Assembly: GCA_026989455.1 (NCBI GenBank)
Contig: JALSJH010000007.1
Coordinates: 1-32,587 of the forward strand
Origin: Chromatiales bacterium
GTDB taxonomy: Bacteria; Pseudomonadota; Gammaproteobacteria; RBG-16-57-12
Direction of reading: 5' to 3'
Length of the DNA: 32,587 nt
This document shows, piece after piece, positions 13,417 through 22,768 of this stretch. A model generated the notes under the pieces. That model was not told the DNA's origin. It saw only the letters and a program-made list of their open reading frames with translations, and did not search any database. The stretch's first letter is position 1. Every line of letters starts with the position of its first letter. A program made the position numbers and the translations under genes.

Positions 13417-14031
13417 ATGGAAGGTATGACGGCTGATGAAATTACCGAAAAACTGATTGCGTTCCGTAAACGGCAGGTGGCGCTCTCCAAGCATTGGGAG
13501 CAGGTCGGAAACAAGGATATGCTCCAGTTCATTAGTGAAATTCTTCCCGCCAGCCTACAGGTTGAGCGTTGCGGGGTGTTCCTAGTAAATCCGGATAACA
13601 AAAAAGTCTGGATGGTAAGTGGCACTCATCTTGAAGAGCGCGCACTGTTTGCCTCACTGGATGGCTCCATTGTAGGGCGTGTTATCAAAAGTGGAGAGTC
13701 GTCTGAGGTAAGAGACCTTGAGGGGCAGGTGGGTGAGCATAATGTCGCGGGCATGAAAACCGGATTTATCACCAGCAATATACTCTGTGTGCCAGTGTTT
13801 GATCAGGAGCAGAAAAGAGTGATTGGCGCGATTCAATTGCTGAATAAGTACAAAGGTGCCTACACAGAAAAAGATTACACCACGTTGAATAGATTGGCCG
13901 ACCTGATAAGAGAGAACTTAGAAGAGATCTACGAGCGACAGAAGCTGGTAACCGTTTTGGCGGATGTTGAATCACATATCCGCCGCTTAGAGACACTGAT
14001 GATCAAAGCTCGCCTACAAGAGAAACGGTAA
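13417..14031 (+). CDS. GAF domain-containing protein
   Basis: 204 aa; NILCVPVFDQEQKRVIGAIQLLNK, typical of GAF domains. Confidence 0.8.
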   Translation: MEGMTADEITEKLIAFRKRQVALSKHWEQVGNKDMLQFISEILPASLQVERCGVFLVNPDNKKVWMVSGTHLEERALFASLDGSIVGRVIKSGESSEVRDLEGQVGEHNVAGMKTGFITSNILCVPVFDQEQKRVIGAIQLLNKYKGAYTEKDYTTLNRLADLIRENLEEIYERQKLVTVLADVESHIRRLETLMIKARLQEKR

Positions 14032-14160
14032 GCGAACGCCTTATAGCGGGTTCACCTCAAGGTGTTTATTGATTGATCAATCTGCCGTATAATCCGCGCA
14101 CAAATCACAGTTTTAAATATCGTCAATCTGGCTCTCGGCCCAGCTAATAAGGAATGTAGA

Positions 14161-14694
14161 ATGAACATCAACAATCTCTCCGCAGGTAAAGACGTACCCA
14201 ATGACATCAATGTTATTATCGAAATACCCGCCAACGCAGACCCGATCAAATATGAAATAGATAAAGACTCCGGCGCGGTACTGGTTGACCGCTTCATGGC
14301 CACCTGCATGTTCTACCCTGTCAACTACGGCTTCATGCCGCACACCCTAGCAGGCGACGGCGATCCGGTTGACGTATTAGTGATGGCACCGCACTCACTG
14401 GCGATCGGTTCTGTTATTCGTGTACGCCCAGTGGGTGTTCTGAAAATGGAAGATGATGGTGGTGTTGATGCAAAAGTACTAGCGGTACCTGTCTCCAAGC
14501 TAACACCTCTGTATAACGATATTAATGATATTGATGATGTGGATCAGTTATTGAAAGACCAGATCGTACACTTCTTCGAGCACTACAAGGCGCTGGAAAA
14601 AGGCAAATGGGTCAATATTCAGGGGTGGGAAGATGTTGCTGCCGCTCGTGAAGAGATTCTGGCAGGCATCGAAGGTGAAAAGAACGCTAAATAA
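14161..14694 (+). CDS. ppa: inorganic pyrophosphatase
   Basis: 177 aa; [45 protein letters not shown]. Confidence 0.97.
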   Translation: MNINNLSAGKDVPNDINVIIEIPANADPIKYEIDKDSGAVLVDRFMATCMFYPVNYGFMPHTLAGDGDPVDVLVMAPHSLAIGSVIRVRPVGVLKMEDDGGVDAKVLAVPVSKLTPLYNDINDIDDVDQLLKDQIVHFFEHYKALEKGKWVNIQGWEDVAAAREEILAGIEGEKNAK

Positions 14695-14718
14695 GCATTT
14701 TTCACCTTGTGACACTAA

Positions 14719-14757
14719 AAACGGCGCATAACCCTTGAGAGGGGTGCGCCGTTTTTT
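14719..14757 (+). terminator. rho-independent terminator after ppa
   Basis: AACGGCGCA...TGCGCCGTT stem followed by TTTTTT. Confidence 0.9.
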
Positions 14758-14768
14758 CACATTTCAGC

Positions 14769-14820
14769 GGGGTCAGAGTAAAACAGGAGCTGGTGTTGGC
14801 TCCTGTTTTACTCTGACCCC
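14769..14820. repeat. perfect palindromic hairpin, 22-bp arms, 8-nt loop
   Basis: GGGGTCAGAGTAAAACAGGAGC-TGGTGTTG-GCTCCTGTTTTACTCTGACCCC. Confidence 0.95.
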
Positions 14821-14881
14821 CAAGATGTGGGAATCAGTGAGGGAGCAACGACAATGCACTGATGCCCCTGTGAAGTTATAG

Positions 14882-15136
14882 AGCGATAGAGTTTTTTTGC
14901 CCCCATGCTCCCGCGCAGTGATGGTGGCTGGCCATTGCGTTATGACGCGGGTGCTAAGAACAATGCCAATTAGTATCACATATGCTGTTTTGTCAGGGTT
15001 GGTATTGTTCTCATCGCCATTGTGGCTGCATTGCTCTATAAACAAATACCCAGATACTCCGGCGATAGTCGGTATCGGCTTAATTATTTCGGGTGTAGCG
15101 GTTATTCATGTTTTTTCAAAAACGGTTAGCCATTAA
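14882..15136 (+). pseudogene. truncated SMR-family (EmrE-like) transporter remnant
   Basis: Frame reads SDRVFLPPCSRAVMVAGHCVMTRVLRTMPISITYAVLSGLVLFSS...DTPAIVGIGLIISGVAVIHVFSKTVSH*. Matches the SMR pattern from the end of TM1 to the C-terminus (IPTGIAYAIWSGVG...LPAIIGMMLICAGVLIINLLS); TM1 and start are missing and an in-frame stop lies just upstream. Confidence 0.7.
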
Positions 15137-15342
15137 CCCGGGCACCCCTCATATTTCCCGCCCCAGTAGCATTATTTTAATAGCAAAAGAGCGATTGATG
15201 TCACTCTTCCATTAAAATTCTTGGCAAATATCCAAGATAGCTTTACAGTGAATCAACATTTTTTCACAAATCGCCGCGCAAGTGTGCTCGGGTGCCCGTG
15301 TTATTATCGACCGCCAGGGTGCACTATGACAGCGCCAGGTAC

Positions 15343-15357
15343 GCACCATTATGATGC
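15343..15357 (+). promoter_or_regulatory. putative NtrC binding site upstream of glnA
   Basis: GCACCATTATGATGC versus enteric GCACCAACATGGTGC; centred about 90 bp upstream of the inferred start site. Confidence 0.65.
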
Positions 15358-15416
15358 GAGATAGGTTGAGCCAGCGTGATTTTGATGAAAGAGATTGATA
15401 TTTAAGGCTAATTTTT

Positions 15417-15434
15417 TTGGCGCACATCCTGCTT
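15417..15434 (+). promoter_or_regulatory. putative sigma54 promoter of glnA
   Basis: TTGGCGCACATCCTGCTT: GG-N10-GC spacing and close match to TTGGCAC-N5-TTGCTT. Confidence 0.7.
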
Positions 15435-15452
15435 CAAAAAGATTTATACTCA

Positions 15453-15525
15453 AGGAAGCACTCTGAATAACTCGGGTTGGATTTAAGCTAAGCTGAGATT
15501 AATCATGGCTTATTCAGAGCTTCCT
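15453..15525. repeat. diverged short MITE-like hairpin in the glnA leader
   Basis: AGGAAGCACTCTGAATAA ... TTATTCAGAGCTTCCT terminal inverted repeats; right half resembles ATTCATGGCTTGATCAGAGCTTCC. Confidence 0.7.
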
Positions 15526-15570
15526 CAATAATTACACTTGAAAATTTAACAACCCTTCTGGAGGAACAGA

Positions 15571-16980
15571 ATGTCTGCAAGTATCGTCCTAGATATGATC
15601 AAGGAAAACGATGTTAAATACGTTGATTTCCGCTTCACTGACACCCGCGGCAAGGAGCAACATGTTACCTTCCCTGCCAGCACTATCGATGAAGAGTCTC
15701 TGCTGGCTGGCAACATGTTTGATGGCTCGTCTATCGCAGGCTGGAAAGGCATCAATGAATCTGACATGATTTTAATGCCTGACTGCTCAACCGCAGTAAT
15801 GGACCCCTTCTTTGAAGAGTCAACCCTGATCCTTCGTTGTGACATCGTTGAGCCCACTACCATGCAAGGCTACGAGCGTGACCCACGCTCAGTCGCCAAG
15901 CGTGCAGAAGCCTACCTGAAGTCCACCGGCATCGCCGATGCGGCATACTTTGGCCCTGAGCCAGAGTTTTTCATTCTTGACGATGTACGCTGGGGTTCCA
16001 GCATGAGCGGCAGCTTTGTAAAGATTGACTCCGAGGAGGCCGAGTGGAACTCTGAAAAGGTATTTGAAGATGGCAACATCGGCCATCGCCCCAGTGTGAA
16101 AGGCGGTTATTTCCCAGTACCCCCGGTTGATGCACTGCACGACATTCGTGCCGCCATGTGTGAAACCATGGGGCAGATGGGTCTGGAAATTGAAGTACAC
16201 CACCACGAAGTTGCTACGGCTGGCCAGTGTGAAATCGGTGTTGCATTCAATACGCTGGTTAACAAGGCGGATGAAGTTCAAATCCACAAATACGCTATTC
16301 ACAACATCGCTCACATCTATGGCAAAACGGCGACCTTCATGCCCAAGCCAATTGTAGGTGACAATGGCTCAGGTATGCACGTTCACATGTCTCTGGCAAA
16401 AGATGGTCAAAACATATTTGCCGGTGACGGCTATGGTGGCCTCTCAGAGACAGCACTTTTCTACATCGGTGGCATCATCAAACATGCCCGTGCACTGAAC
16501 GCACTGACCAACGCCTCTACCAACTCATACAAGCGTCTGGTACCTGGTTTTGAAGCGCCGGTTATGTTGGCATACTCTGCGCGTAACCGCTCAGCCTCTA
16601 TCCGCATCCCTTACGTCACCAATCCAAAAGGTCGCCGTGTTGAGCTGCGCTTCCCTGATTGTACTGCCAACCCATACTTAGCCTTCGCAGCAATGATGAT
16701 GGCGGGTCTTGACGGCATTCAGAACAAGATCCACCCAGGTGAAGCGATGGATAAAGATCTCTATGACCTGCCACCCGAAGAGGAAGCAGAGATCCCAACC
16801 GTAGCCCACTCACTGGATCAAGCGCTCGAGGCGCTGGACAGTGACCGTGCCTTCTTGACCGCAGGTGGTGTTTTCACCGACGACATGATTGATGCCTACA
16901 TCAAGTTGAAGATGGAAGAGGTGACTCAACTGCGTATGACTACACACCCCGTTGAGTTTGAGTTGTACTACAGCTGCTAA
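15571..16980 (+). CDS. glnA: glutamine synthetase, type I
   Basis: 469 aa; [42 protein letters not shown]. Confidence 0.98.
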   Translation: MSASIVLDMIKENDVKYVDFRFTDTRGKEQHVTFPASTIDEESLLAGNMFDGSSIAGWKGINESDMILMPDCSTAVMDPFFEESTLILRCDIVEPTTMQGYERDPRSVAKRAEAYLKSTGIADAAYFGPEPEFFILDDVRWGSSMSGSFVKIDSEEAEWNSEKVFEDGNIGHRPSVKGGYFPVPPVDALHDIRAAMCETMGQMGLEIEVHHHEVATAGQCEIGVAFNTLVNKADEVQIHKYAIHNIAHIYGKTATFMPKPIVGDNGSGMHVHMSLAKDGQNIFAGDGYGGLSETALFYIGGIIKHARALNALTNASTNSYKRLVPGFEAPVMLAYSARNRSASIRIPYVTNPKGRRVELRFPDCTANPYLAFAAMMMAGLDGIQNKIHPGEAMDKDLYDLPPEEEAEIPTVAHSLDQALEALDSDRAFLTAGGVFTDDMIDAYIKLKMEEVTQLRMTTHPVEFELYYSC

Positions 16981-16988
16981 GTTGTATG

Positions 16989-17013
16989 AACAGATGGCCT
17001 CGCGCCATCTGTT
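16989..17013 (+). other. stem-loop downstream of glnA
   Basis: AACAGATGG...CCATCTGTT followed by short T run. Confidence 0.5.
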
Positions 17014-17030
17014 TCAGTATGAGCAAGCCA

Positions 17031-17065
17031 TAGAAAGCCCCCTTTATTGGGGGCTTTCTATTTTT
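17031..17065 (+). terminator. rho-independent terminator after glnA
   Basis: TAGAAAGCCCCC-TTTATT-GGGGGCTTTCTA followed by TTTTT. Confidence 0.9.
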
Positions 17066-17105
17066 AGGCGTTGTGTTACAAAAGCGGATTCGCTATGCTC
17101 GATTA

Positions 17106-17636
17106 ATGCGCACAATACTCATTTTCACTCTACTCATACTCGCCTCTCCCTGCAGTGCGGAGATATACAAGTCCGTTGATGATGAGGGTAATGTTACTTA
17201 CGGCGACCGGCCCACACCCAACCGGGATAACCAGATTGTAAAGCCGCCCCCCATCAGCACCTACTCCAGCACCTACCGTCCGCCGGAGAAAAAGACGACC
17301 TCTAATCAACCCCGTGACACCAAACAAACAAAAGTCACTAACTATACTCAATTGGTTATTACACAACCACAAGATGATACGGCTATCCGCAGCAACAGTG
17401 GCCAGGTAACCATTATCACCAAAACGACTCCACCACTGGATATCCAGTCCGGGCACAAAATAGAGGTCACTCTCGACGGTGAAAAAGCGGCAACCAGCGA
17501 CAACGGCATGGTCATACTTGAGAGTCTCAGCCGAGGCACCCACTCCTTAAGTGTCGCCATCATTGATAAAAATGGAAAAGTACTCGCCACCAGTGCCAAT
17601 CAGACCTTCCATCTACTGCGCAGCTCTGCTCGGTAA
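17106..17636 (+). CDS. DUF4124 domain-containing exported protein
   Basis: Signal peptide MRTILIFTLLILASPCSA then EIYKSVDDEGNVTYGDRPTP. ATG at 17106 preferred over GTG at 17073. Confidence 0.8.
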   Translation: MRTILIFTLLILASPCSAEIYKSVDDEGNVTYGDRPTPNRDNQIVKPPPISTYSSTYRPPEKKTTSNQPRDTKQTKVTNYTQLVITQPQDDTAIRSNSGQVTIITKTTPPLDIQSGHKIEVTLDGEKAATSDNGMVILESLSRGTHSLSVAIIDKNGKVLATSANQTFHLLRSSAR

Positions 17637-17658
17637 GGAGTCTCTGATCAGAGTTTCC
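17635..17658. repeat. possible minimal remnant of MITE-like termini
   Basis: AAGGAGTCTCTGATCAGAGTTTCC: the two element tips fused, abutting the TAA stop of the upstream gene. Confidence 0.4.
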
Positions 17659-17672
17659 GTAAGTAAGGCACC

Positions 17673-17687
17673 GCACCACAACAGTGC
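17673..17687 (+). promoter_or_regulatory. putative NtrC-type site upstream of ntrB
   Basis: GCACCACAACAGTGC resembles GCACCA-N3-TGGTGC. Confidence 0.45.
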
Positions 17688-17845
17688 ATTAAGCAACTTG
17701 ATGCGCTATCCTTAGCGAGCGTTATGGCACCACTGCAATCGCAGCACCCCCGCCACAACGAATTAACCCTTTGATTTAAAAGAATATACCGTTACTTTTA
17801 AAATAATAACCAGCGTTTGGTTTGGATATTGCTGTAAGTCATATT

Positions 17846-18934
17846 ATGAATGCGCCACCCACACCCAATACTGAGCAACCGCCGCTGCTGATTCTGGAAA
17901 ACCTCTCAGCTGCGGTGCTGCTGCTCAATGAAAAATATGAGCTGCTTTATATGAATCCAGCTTGTGAAGAGCTGCTTGCCCTGAGTGCCAGTAGGCACCA
18001 TGGGGAGTGCCTGAGTCACTTTTTGCCCAATGCAAAACATCTGATTGAACTGACCCAGAACACGCTGTTCAGTGGTCGCTCCTGCACAGAGCGTGAGATG
18101 CCGCTCACTACGGCTGATTTGAACAATATTACCGTCGATTGCACGCTGACACTTTTTAGTGACCCCGAAGCTAATCAGTTAATTATTATTGAGATGCTGC
18201 CCATGGATCGCCACTTGCGCATTGCACGGGATGAGCAGCTCAGCACCCAATTTCAAGCCACCCGTGAGCTGCTGCGCGGCCTTGCCCACGAGATAAAGAA
18301 TCCACTGGGTGGTTTAAGGGGGGCGGCACAGCTGCTTGAGCGCGAGCTGGCAAGTGACGAGTTAAAAGAGTATACCCAAGTTATCATTGATGAGGCGGAC
18401 AGGCTGCGCAACCTAGTTGACCGGATGCTCATCTCCAACCATCCACCCCGAATGGAGAGGGTCAATATCCATCAACTGATCGAGCGTGTTTGCAGCTTGG
18501 TCACTATTGAGGCAGATGGTATCAATATTATCCGCGACTATGACCCTAGCCTGCCCGAATTTTCAGCCGATGGTGACCGGCTGATTCAAGCGATATTGAA
18601 TATTACGCGCAATGCCGCGCAAGCACTGAATGGCCAAGGCAATATCACCCTGCGCACTCGCCCTCTCCGACAATTCACCATCAATCAACAGCGCCACAAA
18701 CTGGTTATCTGCCTGCAAATTATCGATGACGGCCCCGGCATCCCCCCCGAGATGCAAGAGGCGATCTTCTACCCCATGGTCAGTGGCCGCCCAGAAGGAA
18801 CTGGGCTTGGCCTGACCCTAGCGCAAACCATGGCAAACCAGCACCACGGCCTGATCGAGTGCAGCAGCACACCAGGCAACACCGTATTCACGCTATTACT
18901 GCCGCTCAAAAGAGAAAATAAGGAGCACCCATGA
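17846..18934 (+). CDS. ntrB: nitrogen regulation sensor histidine kinase NtrB
   Basis: PAS domain, GLAHEIKNPLGGLRGAAQLLERE, GTGLGLTLAQTMANQHHG; adjacent to ntrC. Confidence 0.92.
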   Translation: MNAPPTPNTEQPPLLILENLSAAVLLLNEKYELLYMNPACEELLALSASRHHGECLSHFLPNAKHLIELTQNTLFSGRSCTEREMPLTTADLNNITVDCTLTLFSDPEANQLIIIEMLPMDRHLRIARDEQLSTQFQATRELLRGLAHEIKNPLGGLRGAAQLLERELASDELKEYTQVIIDEADRLRNLVDRMLISNHPPRMERVNIHQLIERVCSLVTIEADGINIIRDYDPSLPEFSADGDRLIQAILNITRNAAQALNGQGNITLRTRPLRQFTINQQRHKLVICLQIIDDGPGIPPEMQEAIFYPMVSGRPEGTGLGLTLAQTMANQHHGLIECSSTPGNTVFTLLLPLKRENKEHP

Positions 18935-20334
18935 CAGAGGGCCATATTTGGATTGTTGATGATGACCGATCAATACGCTGGGTTCTTGAAAAATCCCTGA
19001 AACAGGCGGGCCATCACACCACCAGCTTCGAAGAGGCCACCGGTGTCATGGAGAGCCTTGAACAGAGCCAACCTGACGTGCTGATTACCGATATTCGGAT
19101 GCCGGGCATGGATGGCTTGAGTCTGCTGGACAAGATTAATAGCCGCTATCCTGAGCTACCGGTGATTGTCATCACCGCCCATTCCGATCTCGACAGCGCC
19201 GTATCTGCCTACAAAGGAGGAGCTTTCGAATACCTGCCCAAACCCTTTGATATAGACGAGGCGACCGAGCTGGTTGAGCGCGCCCTGCGCCACCGTCGCC
19301 CACACACGCCGGCAAGCACCAAAGCAGCAGGCGAAACCCCCGAAATTATCGGTGAAGCGCCCTCCATGCAGGAGGTTTTTCGTGCCATTGGCCGTCTCTC
19401 AAACTCTAAAATGACCGTAATGATTAACGGTGAGTCGGGTACGGGGAAGGAGCTGGTCGCCCAGGCACTGCACCGACACAGCCCACGCACAAACAAGCCA
19501 TTCATCGCGCTCAATACCGCCGCAATACCCAAAGATTTACTGGAATCGGAGCTGTTTGGCCACGAGCGCGGGGCATTCACCGGTGCACAAAGCCAACGTA
19601 AGGGGCGCTTTGAGCAGGCGGATGGCGGCACTCTCTTTCTCGATGAGATTGGCGATATGCCAGCAGAGCTGCAAACACGCCTGCTAAGGGTGCTTGCGGA
19701 TGGCGAGTTTTATCGCGTAGGTGGCCATACCCCCATCAAGGTTGATGTGCGCATTATTGCAGCAACCCATCAACACCTTGAAAACCATGTGACAAAAGGG
19801 CTATTTCGTGAAGACCTCTTTCACCGCCTGAATGTTATTCGCATTCATATTCCATCGCTACGCGACCGCCGCGAAGATATTCCGTTGCTGGCGCAACACT
19901 TTCTGCAAAGTGCCGCCAATGAGCTGGAAGTTGAACCTAAAATACTCGATAAAGCAGCCGCCAGCTTTATTACCCGACTCGACTGGCCGGGAAATGTACG
20001 ACAAATAGAGAACACCTGCCGCTGGCTAACGGTCATGTCCCCTGGGCAGGTCATCAGCGTCGACGACTTACCGCCCGAACTGCGTGAAGAGAGCCTCTCA
20101 AAAAACAGTCATAATGAGGATTGGGAAAACGTACTGCGTCGTTGGGCCACCCATCAACTGCAAGAAGGAAACAATGCACTGCTGGATGATGCAACTCCCC
20201 GTTTCGAAAGGATAATGATCGAAACAGCGCTGACACACAGCGGTGGACACCGACAAGATGCCGCTAAATTACTCGGCTGGGGCCGCAACACCCTCACCCG
20301 AAAGATCAAAGAGTTGGGGTTGGAGACAGCCTGA
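18931..20334 (+). CDS. ntrC: nitrogen regulation response regulator NtrC, sigma54-dependent
   Basis: 467 aa; receiver, GESGTGKELVAQALHRHS, GAFTGAQ; C-terminal HTH. ATGA overlap with ntrB. Confidence 0.96.
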   Translation: MTEGHIWIVDDDRSIRWVLEKSLKQAGHHTTSFEEATGVMESLEQSQPDVLITDIRMPGMDGLSLLDKINSRYPELPVIVITAHSDLDSAVSAYKGGAFEYLPKPFDIDEATELVERALRHRRPHTPASTKAAGETPEIIGEAPSMQEVFRAIGRLSNSKMTVMINGESGTGKELVAQALHRHSPRTNKPFIALNTAAIPKDLLESELFGHERGAFTGAQSQRKGRFEQADGGTLFLDEIGDMPAELQTRLLRVLADGEFYRVGGHTPIKVDVRIIAATHQHLENHVTKGLFREDLFHRLNVIRIHIPSLRDRREDIPLLAQHFLQSAANELEVEPKILDKAAASFITRLDWPGNVRQIENTCRWLTVMSPGQVISVDDLPPELREESLSKNSHNEDWENVLRRWATHQLQEGNNALLDDATPRFERIMIETALTHSGGHRQDAAKLLGWGRNTLTRKIKELGLETA

Positions 20335-20390
20335 TTTTAACCTACCCCCCCTTGTGCGTTATACGCTATTGCCAAACGATGATAATCTGC

Positions 20391-20421
20391 TATATTAGAA
20401 TATGATTATATTATAATATTC
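20391..20421. promoter_or_regulatory. AT-rich dyad upstream of a DUF2892 gene, possible operator
   Basis: TATATTAGAATATGATTATATTATAATATTC, partial dyad GAATAT...ATATTC just before the SD AGGAGG. Confidence 0.4.
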
Positions 20422-20434
20422 AGGAGGTGGACTC

Positions 20435-20638
20435 ATGATTACTCGCATCACTCGCACCATGGCGGGCACATTTATTTTATTATCCCTACTGCTCGGAGCC
20501 GAAAGCAGTCCGCTTTTTCAGAGCCAGAACTGGTTATGGCTCACGCTGTTTGTCGGTGTTAACTTATTCCAAAGCGGCCTTACTCACTGGTGCCTGATGG
20601 ATAAAATATTAGCCAAGCTGGGGTTTGCTAAGCCATAA
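20435..20638 (+). CDS. DUF2892 family small membrane protein
   Basis: 67 aa; NWLWLTLFVGVNLFQSGLTHWCLMDKILAKLG, AGGAGG SD. Confidence 0.75.
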   Translation: MITRITRTMAGTFILLSLLLGAESSPLFQSQNWLWLTLFVGVNLFQSGLTHWCLMDKILAKLGFAKP

Positions 20639-20684
20639 ATTAAAGATGCCGTGCCGGTTTAAGCTGGCTCAGCATCTTTTCTGT

Positions 20685-22754
20685 TTATTCGATCACTAAG
20701 CCATCAACCACTTCTAGACTGCTCCCGCCACTGCTAATAAAGCTGCTGATTTGCCCCTGCATCTCGGCATAGACTTGTGCGGAGAGTAGCTCTTCATTAC
20801 CGAGGGCATCATTAGGGGTTAGCAGCGAGCTGTGGTGGCCGGCATTAAAACGGGTTATGGTTTGCAAACTGGCGGCATTCGTTGAGGATGTGGTGACCGT
20901 AAGCCCCATGGCACGCCACAGTGGGTCGGTGCCTGCTGTGGGTGAGGGTACGGTGCCCGCCACATTCAGAACATCATTGGGAATCACCTGATCCGCTGGT
21001 GAGCTGTTACCACCCACCACTTCAATCATATGAATCCCACGCCCTGCCAGCTGCGTATAGTTTAGTGGGTCAGCGGAGTCGAGAATCATCTGAGTTGCCG
21101 CCATAAAACCCTCGTATTCACTGCTGCCTTTTATCACGCCATTGGCACCTAACCCTGCGGCAATGACCGGCCCAAAGGTTGCGGAGCCATCAAGCAATTT
21201 TGCGGTACCACCACCGGGCATTCCTAGAACCGCAGTGGTAATGCTCTCATCCATCGCCAAGAAGGGGATACCCACCATAGCACCCAGCGAGTGACCCACA
21301 AAGGCAACCTGTGAGGTGTCGATATCGGCACCGCCGCCATCATAATCGAGAGCCGCGAGTGAGTGCCGCAGGCTAAGAAGATCGGCCACCGCCTGACGCA
21401 TGTTGTCACGACTGGTAAGCAGACTACCAAGGTTGATAAAGTGCGCACCGGAGCGGTCAATAATGCCATCGGGCCCTGGCGCGCTGGTCGTGTTATTGAC
21501 GAGGTCGAGGTTGAAGGTGCGCTCAAGATTTTCGTTACGGAATGCCGCTGTGCCGTCTGTTTCATCACCGGTTAAACCGTGTAGTGGCAGATCAATGGCC
21601 ACCGCTGCGTAGCCTATTGAGGCGAGGGTGTCCGCTATGCCAAGCAGTGAAGTGCGATTAGCGGTTATGCCGTGCTGGAAAATGACCACGGGCCAGCCAG
21701 CAATTGGCTTATTCCCATTGGGAATGGTCACCAGCAGTGGCACGGTTTGGTTACCCGTTGTCACTGGGGTTGTATTGTATTGCGTTAGATGGCTACCACC
21801 TGCTCCTTGCCAATAACGTGTATTAGCGGCCAGCGGGTTATCGGTTGAGGGTGCTGTCAGATAGTACGGTAAGGTAACCGTGCCTGAATAAACAGAGGCG
21901 GTGGCTAACGGTGTATCCTGAGTCGTATCGGCGAGGGACGTTGCGGGGTTTTCAGCCAGATCAACGAGCTCTTTAACACGACTGAGTACATCAGTGACTG
22001 ATTGAGTGGTAAAGCTCCAGCTAAGGATGATCTCATTTCGTAGCAGGTCACCTTCAAACTCGACGGTAACCGTCTCTGCTGCTCCCGTCAGTTGACGCAG
22101 TGGCTCCAGCGCCTGCGCTTTCTCATCATCCAGTGCACTATATAGGCTGCCACCGTTACCATCGGTCAGTGGGGTTGTGGATTTGGCAAAGCTGTAGACC
22201 ATATCCGCTTTCAGCGGGTTGCCATTTATATCCATAATTTGGTTAGTCAGCACCACTAGATAACTTGTTTTTTCAGCGAGCGCCACTAGCGGCGTAATCA
22301 TCAACTGGGTTTTACTGTTATCAACACTCAGCATAAATTCGCTGCCAGATAACTTACGTGTGATTGAGGTGACTGCCCCCGCAGTACCCGAAAGTGTCAC
22401 TTCGAACAGCCGCACTGTCTCGGCCGCAATCAGTGTTGCCTCATCGACTTCGTGGCTAAAGCGGGTGGTCATGGGGCTCATTGTAGAGAATCCATCTAGG
22501 GTATTCAGTGCCTCCTTTACCGCCGCATCACTGTCACTGCTTTCAACGGGGACATTTAAGGTGCCATCCAGCGTATCTTTGAAGAGCAGATTATTGGGGT
22601 AGGGGATGACGCTTTCAGCAGGATTAAAGAGCGCATAGCTCGACAGCGAAGCAGGAGAGGTATCAATGTTATCTTGCAGGGTGGTGTCACCTTCGTTACA
22701 ACCACTGAGTAGTAGGCTGCCAAAAATCAGTGTTGCCAAATTTAATCTTTTCAT
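20685..22754 (-). CDS. VolA/Pla-1-like extracellular lipoprotein lipase
   Basis: 689 aa; lipobox LLLSGCNEG, NPAESVIPYPNNLLF N-domain, VAFVGHSLGAMVG nucleophile elbow. Confidence 0.85.
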   Translation of the reverse strand: MKRLNLATLIFGSLLLSGCNEGDTTLQDNIDTSPASLSSYALFNPAESVIPYPNNLLFKDTLDGTLNVPVESSDSDAAVKEALNTLDGFSTMSPMTTRFSHEVDEATLIAAETVRLFEVTLSGTAGAVTSITRKLSGSEFMLSVDNSKTQLMITPLVALAEKTSYLVVLTNQIMDINGNPLKADMVYSFAKSTTPLTDGNGGSLYSALDDEKAQALEPLRQLTGAAETVTVEFEGDLLRNEIILSWSFTTQSVTDVLSRVKELVDLAENPATSLADTTQDTPLATASVYSGTVTLPYYLTAPSTDNPLAANTRYWQGAGGSHLTQYNTTPVTTGNQTVPLLVTIPNGNKPIAGWPVVIFQHGITANRTSLLGIADTLASIGYAAVAIDLPLHGLTGDETDGTAAFRNENLERTFNLDLVNNTTSAPGPDGIIDRSGAHFINLGSLLTSRDNMRQAVADLLSLRHSLAALDYDGGGADIDTSQVAFVGHSLGAMVGIPFLAMDESITTAVLGMPGGGTAKLLDGSATFGPVIAAGLGANGVIKGSSEYEGFMAATQMILDSADPLNYTQLAGRGIHMIEVVGGNSSPADQVIPNDVLNVAGTVPSPTAGTDPLWRAMGLTVTTSSTNAASLQTITRFNAGHHSSLLTPNDALGNEELLSAQVYAEMQGQISSFISSGGSSLEVVDGLVIE

Positions 22755-22768
22755 CTTGATGCCTCCGC

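Noticed and set aside
17724-17750. TGGCACCACTGCAATCGC considered as a sigma54 promoter for ntrBC
   Set aside because: GG is not followed by GC at the required 10-bp spacing.
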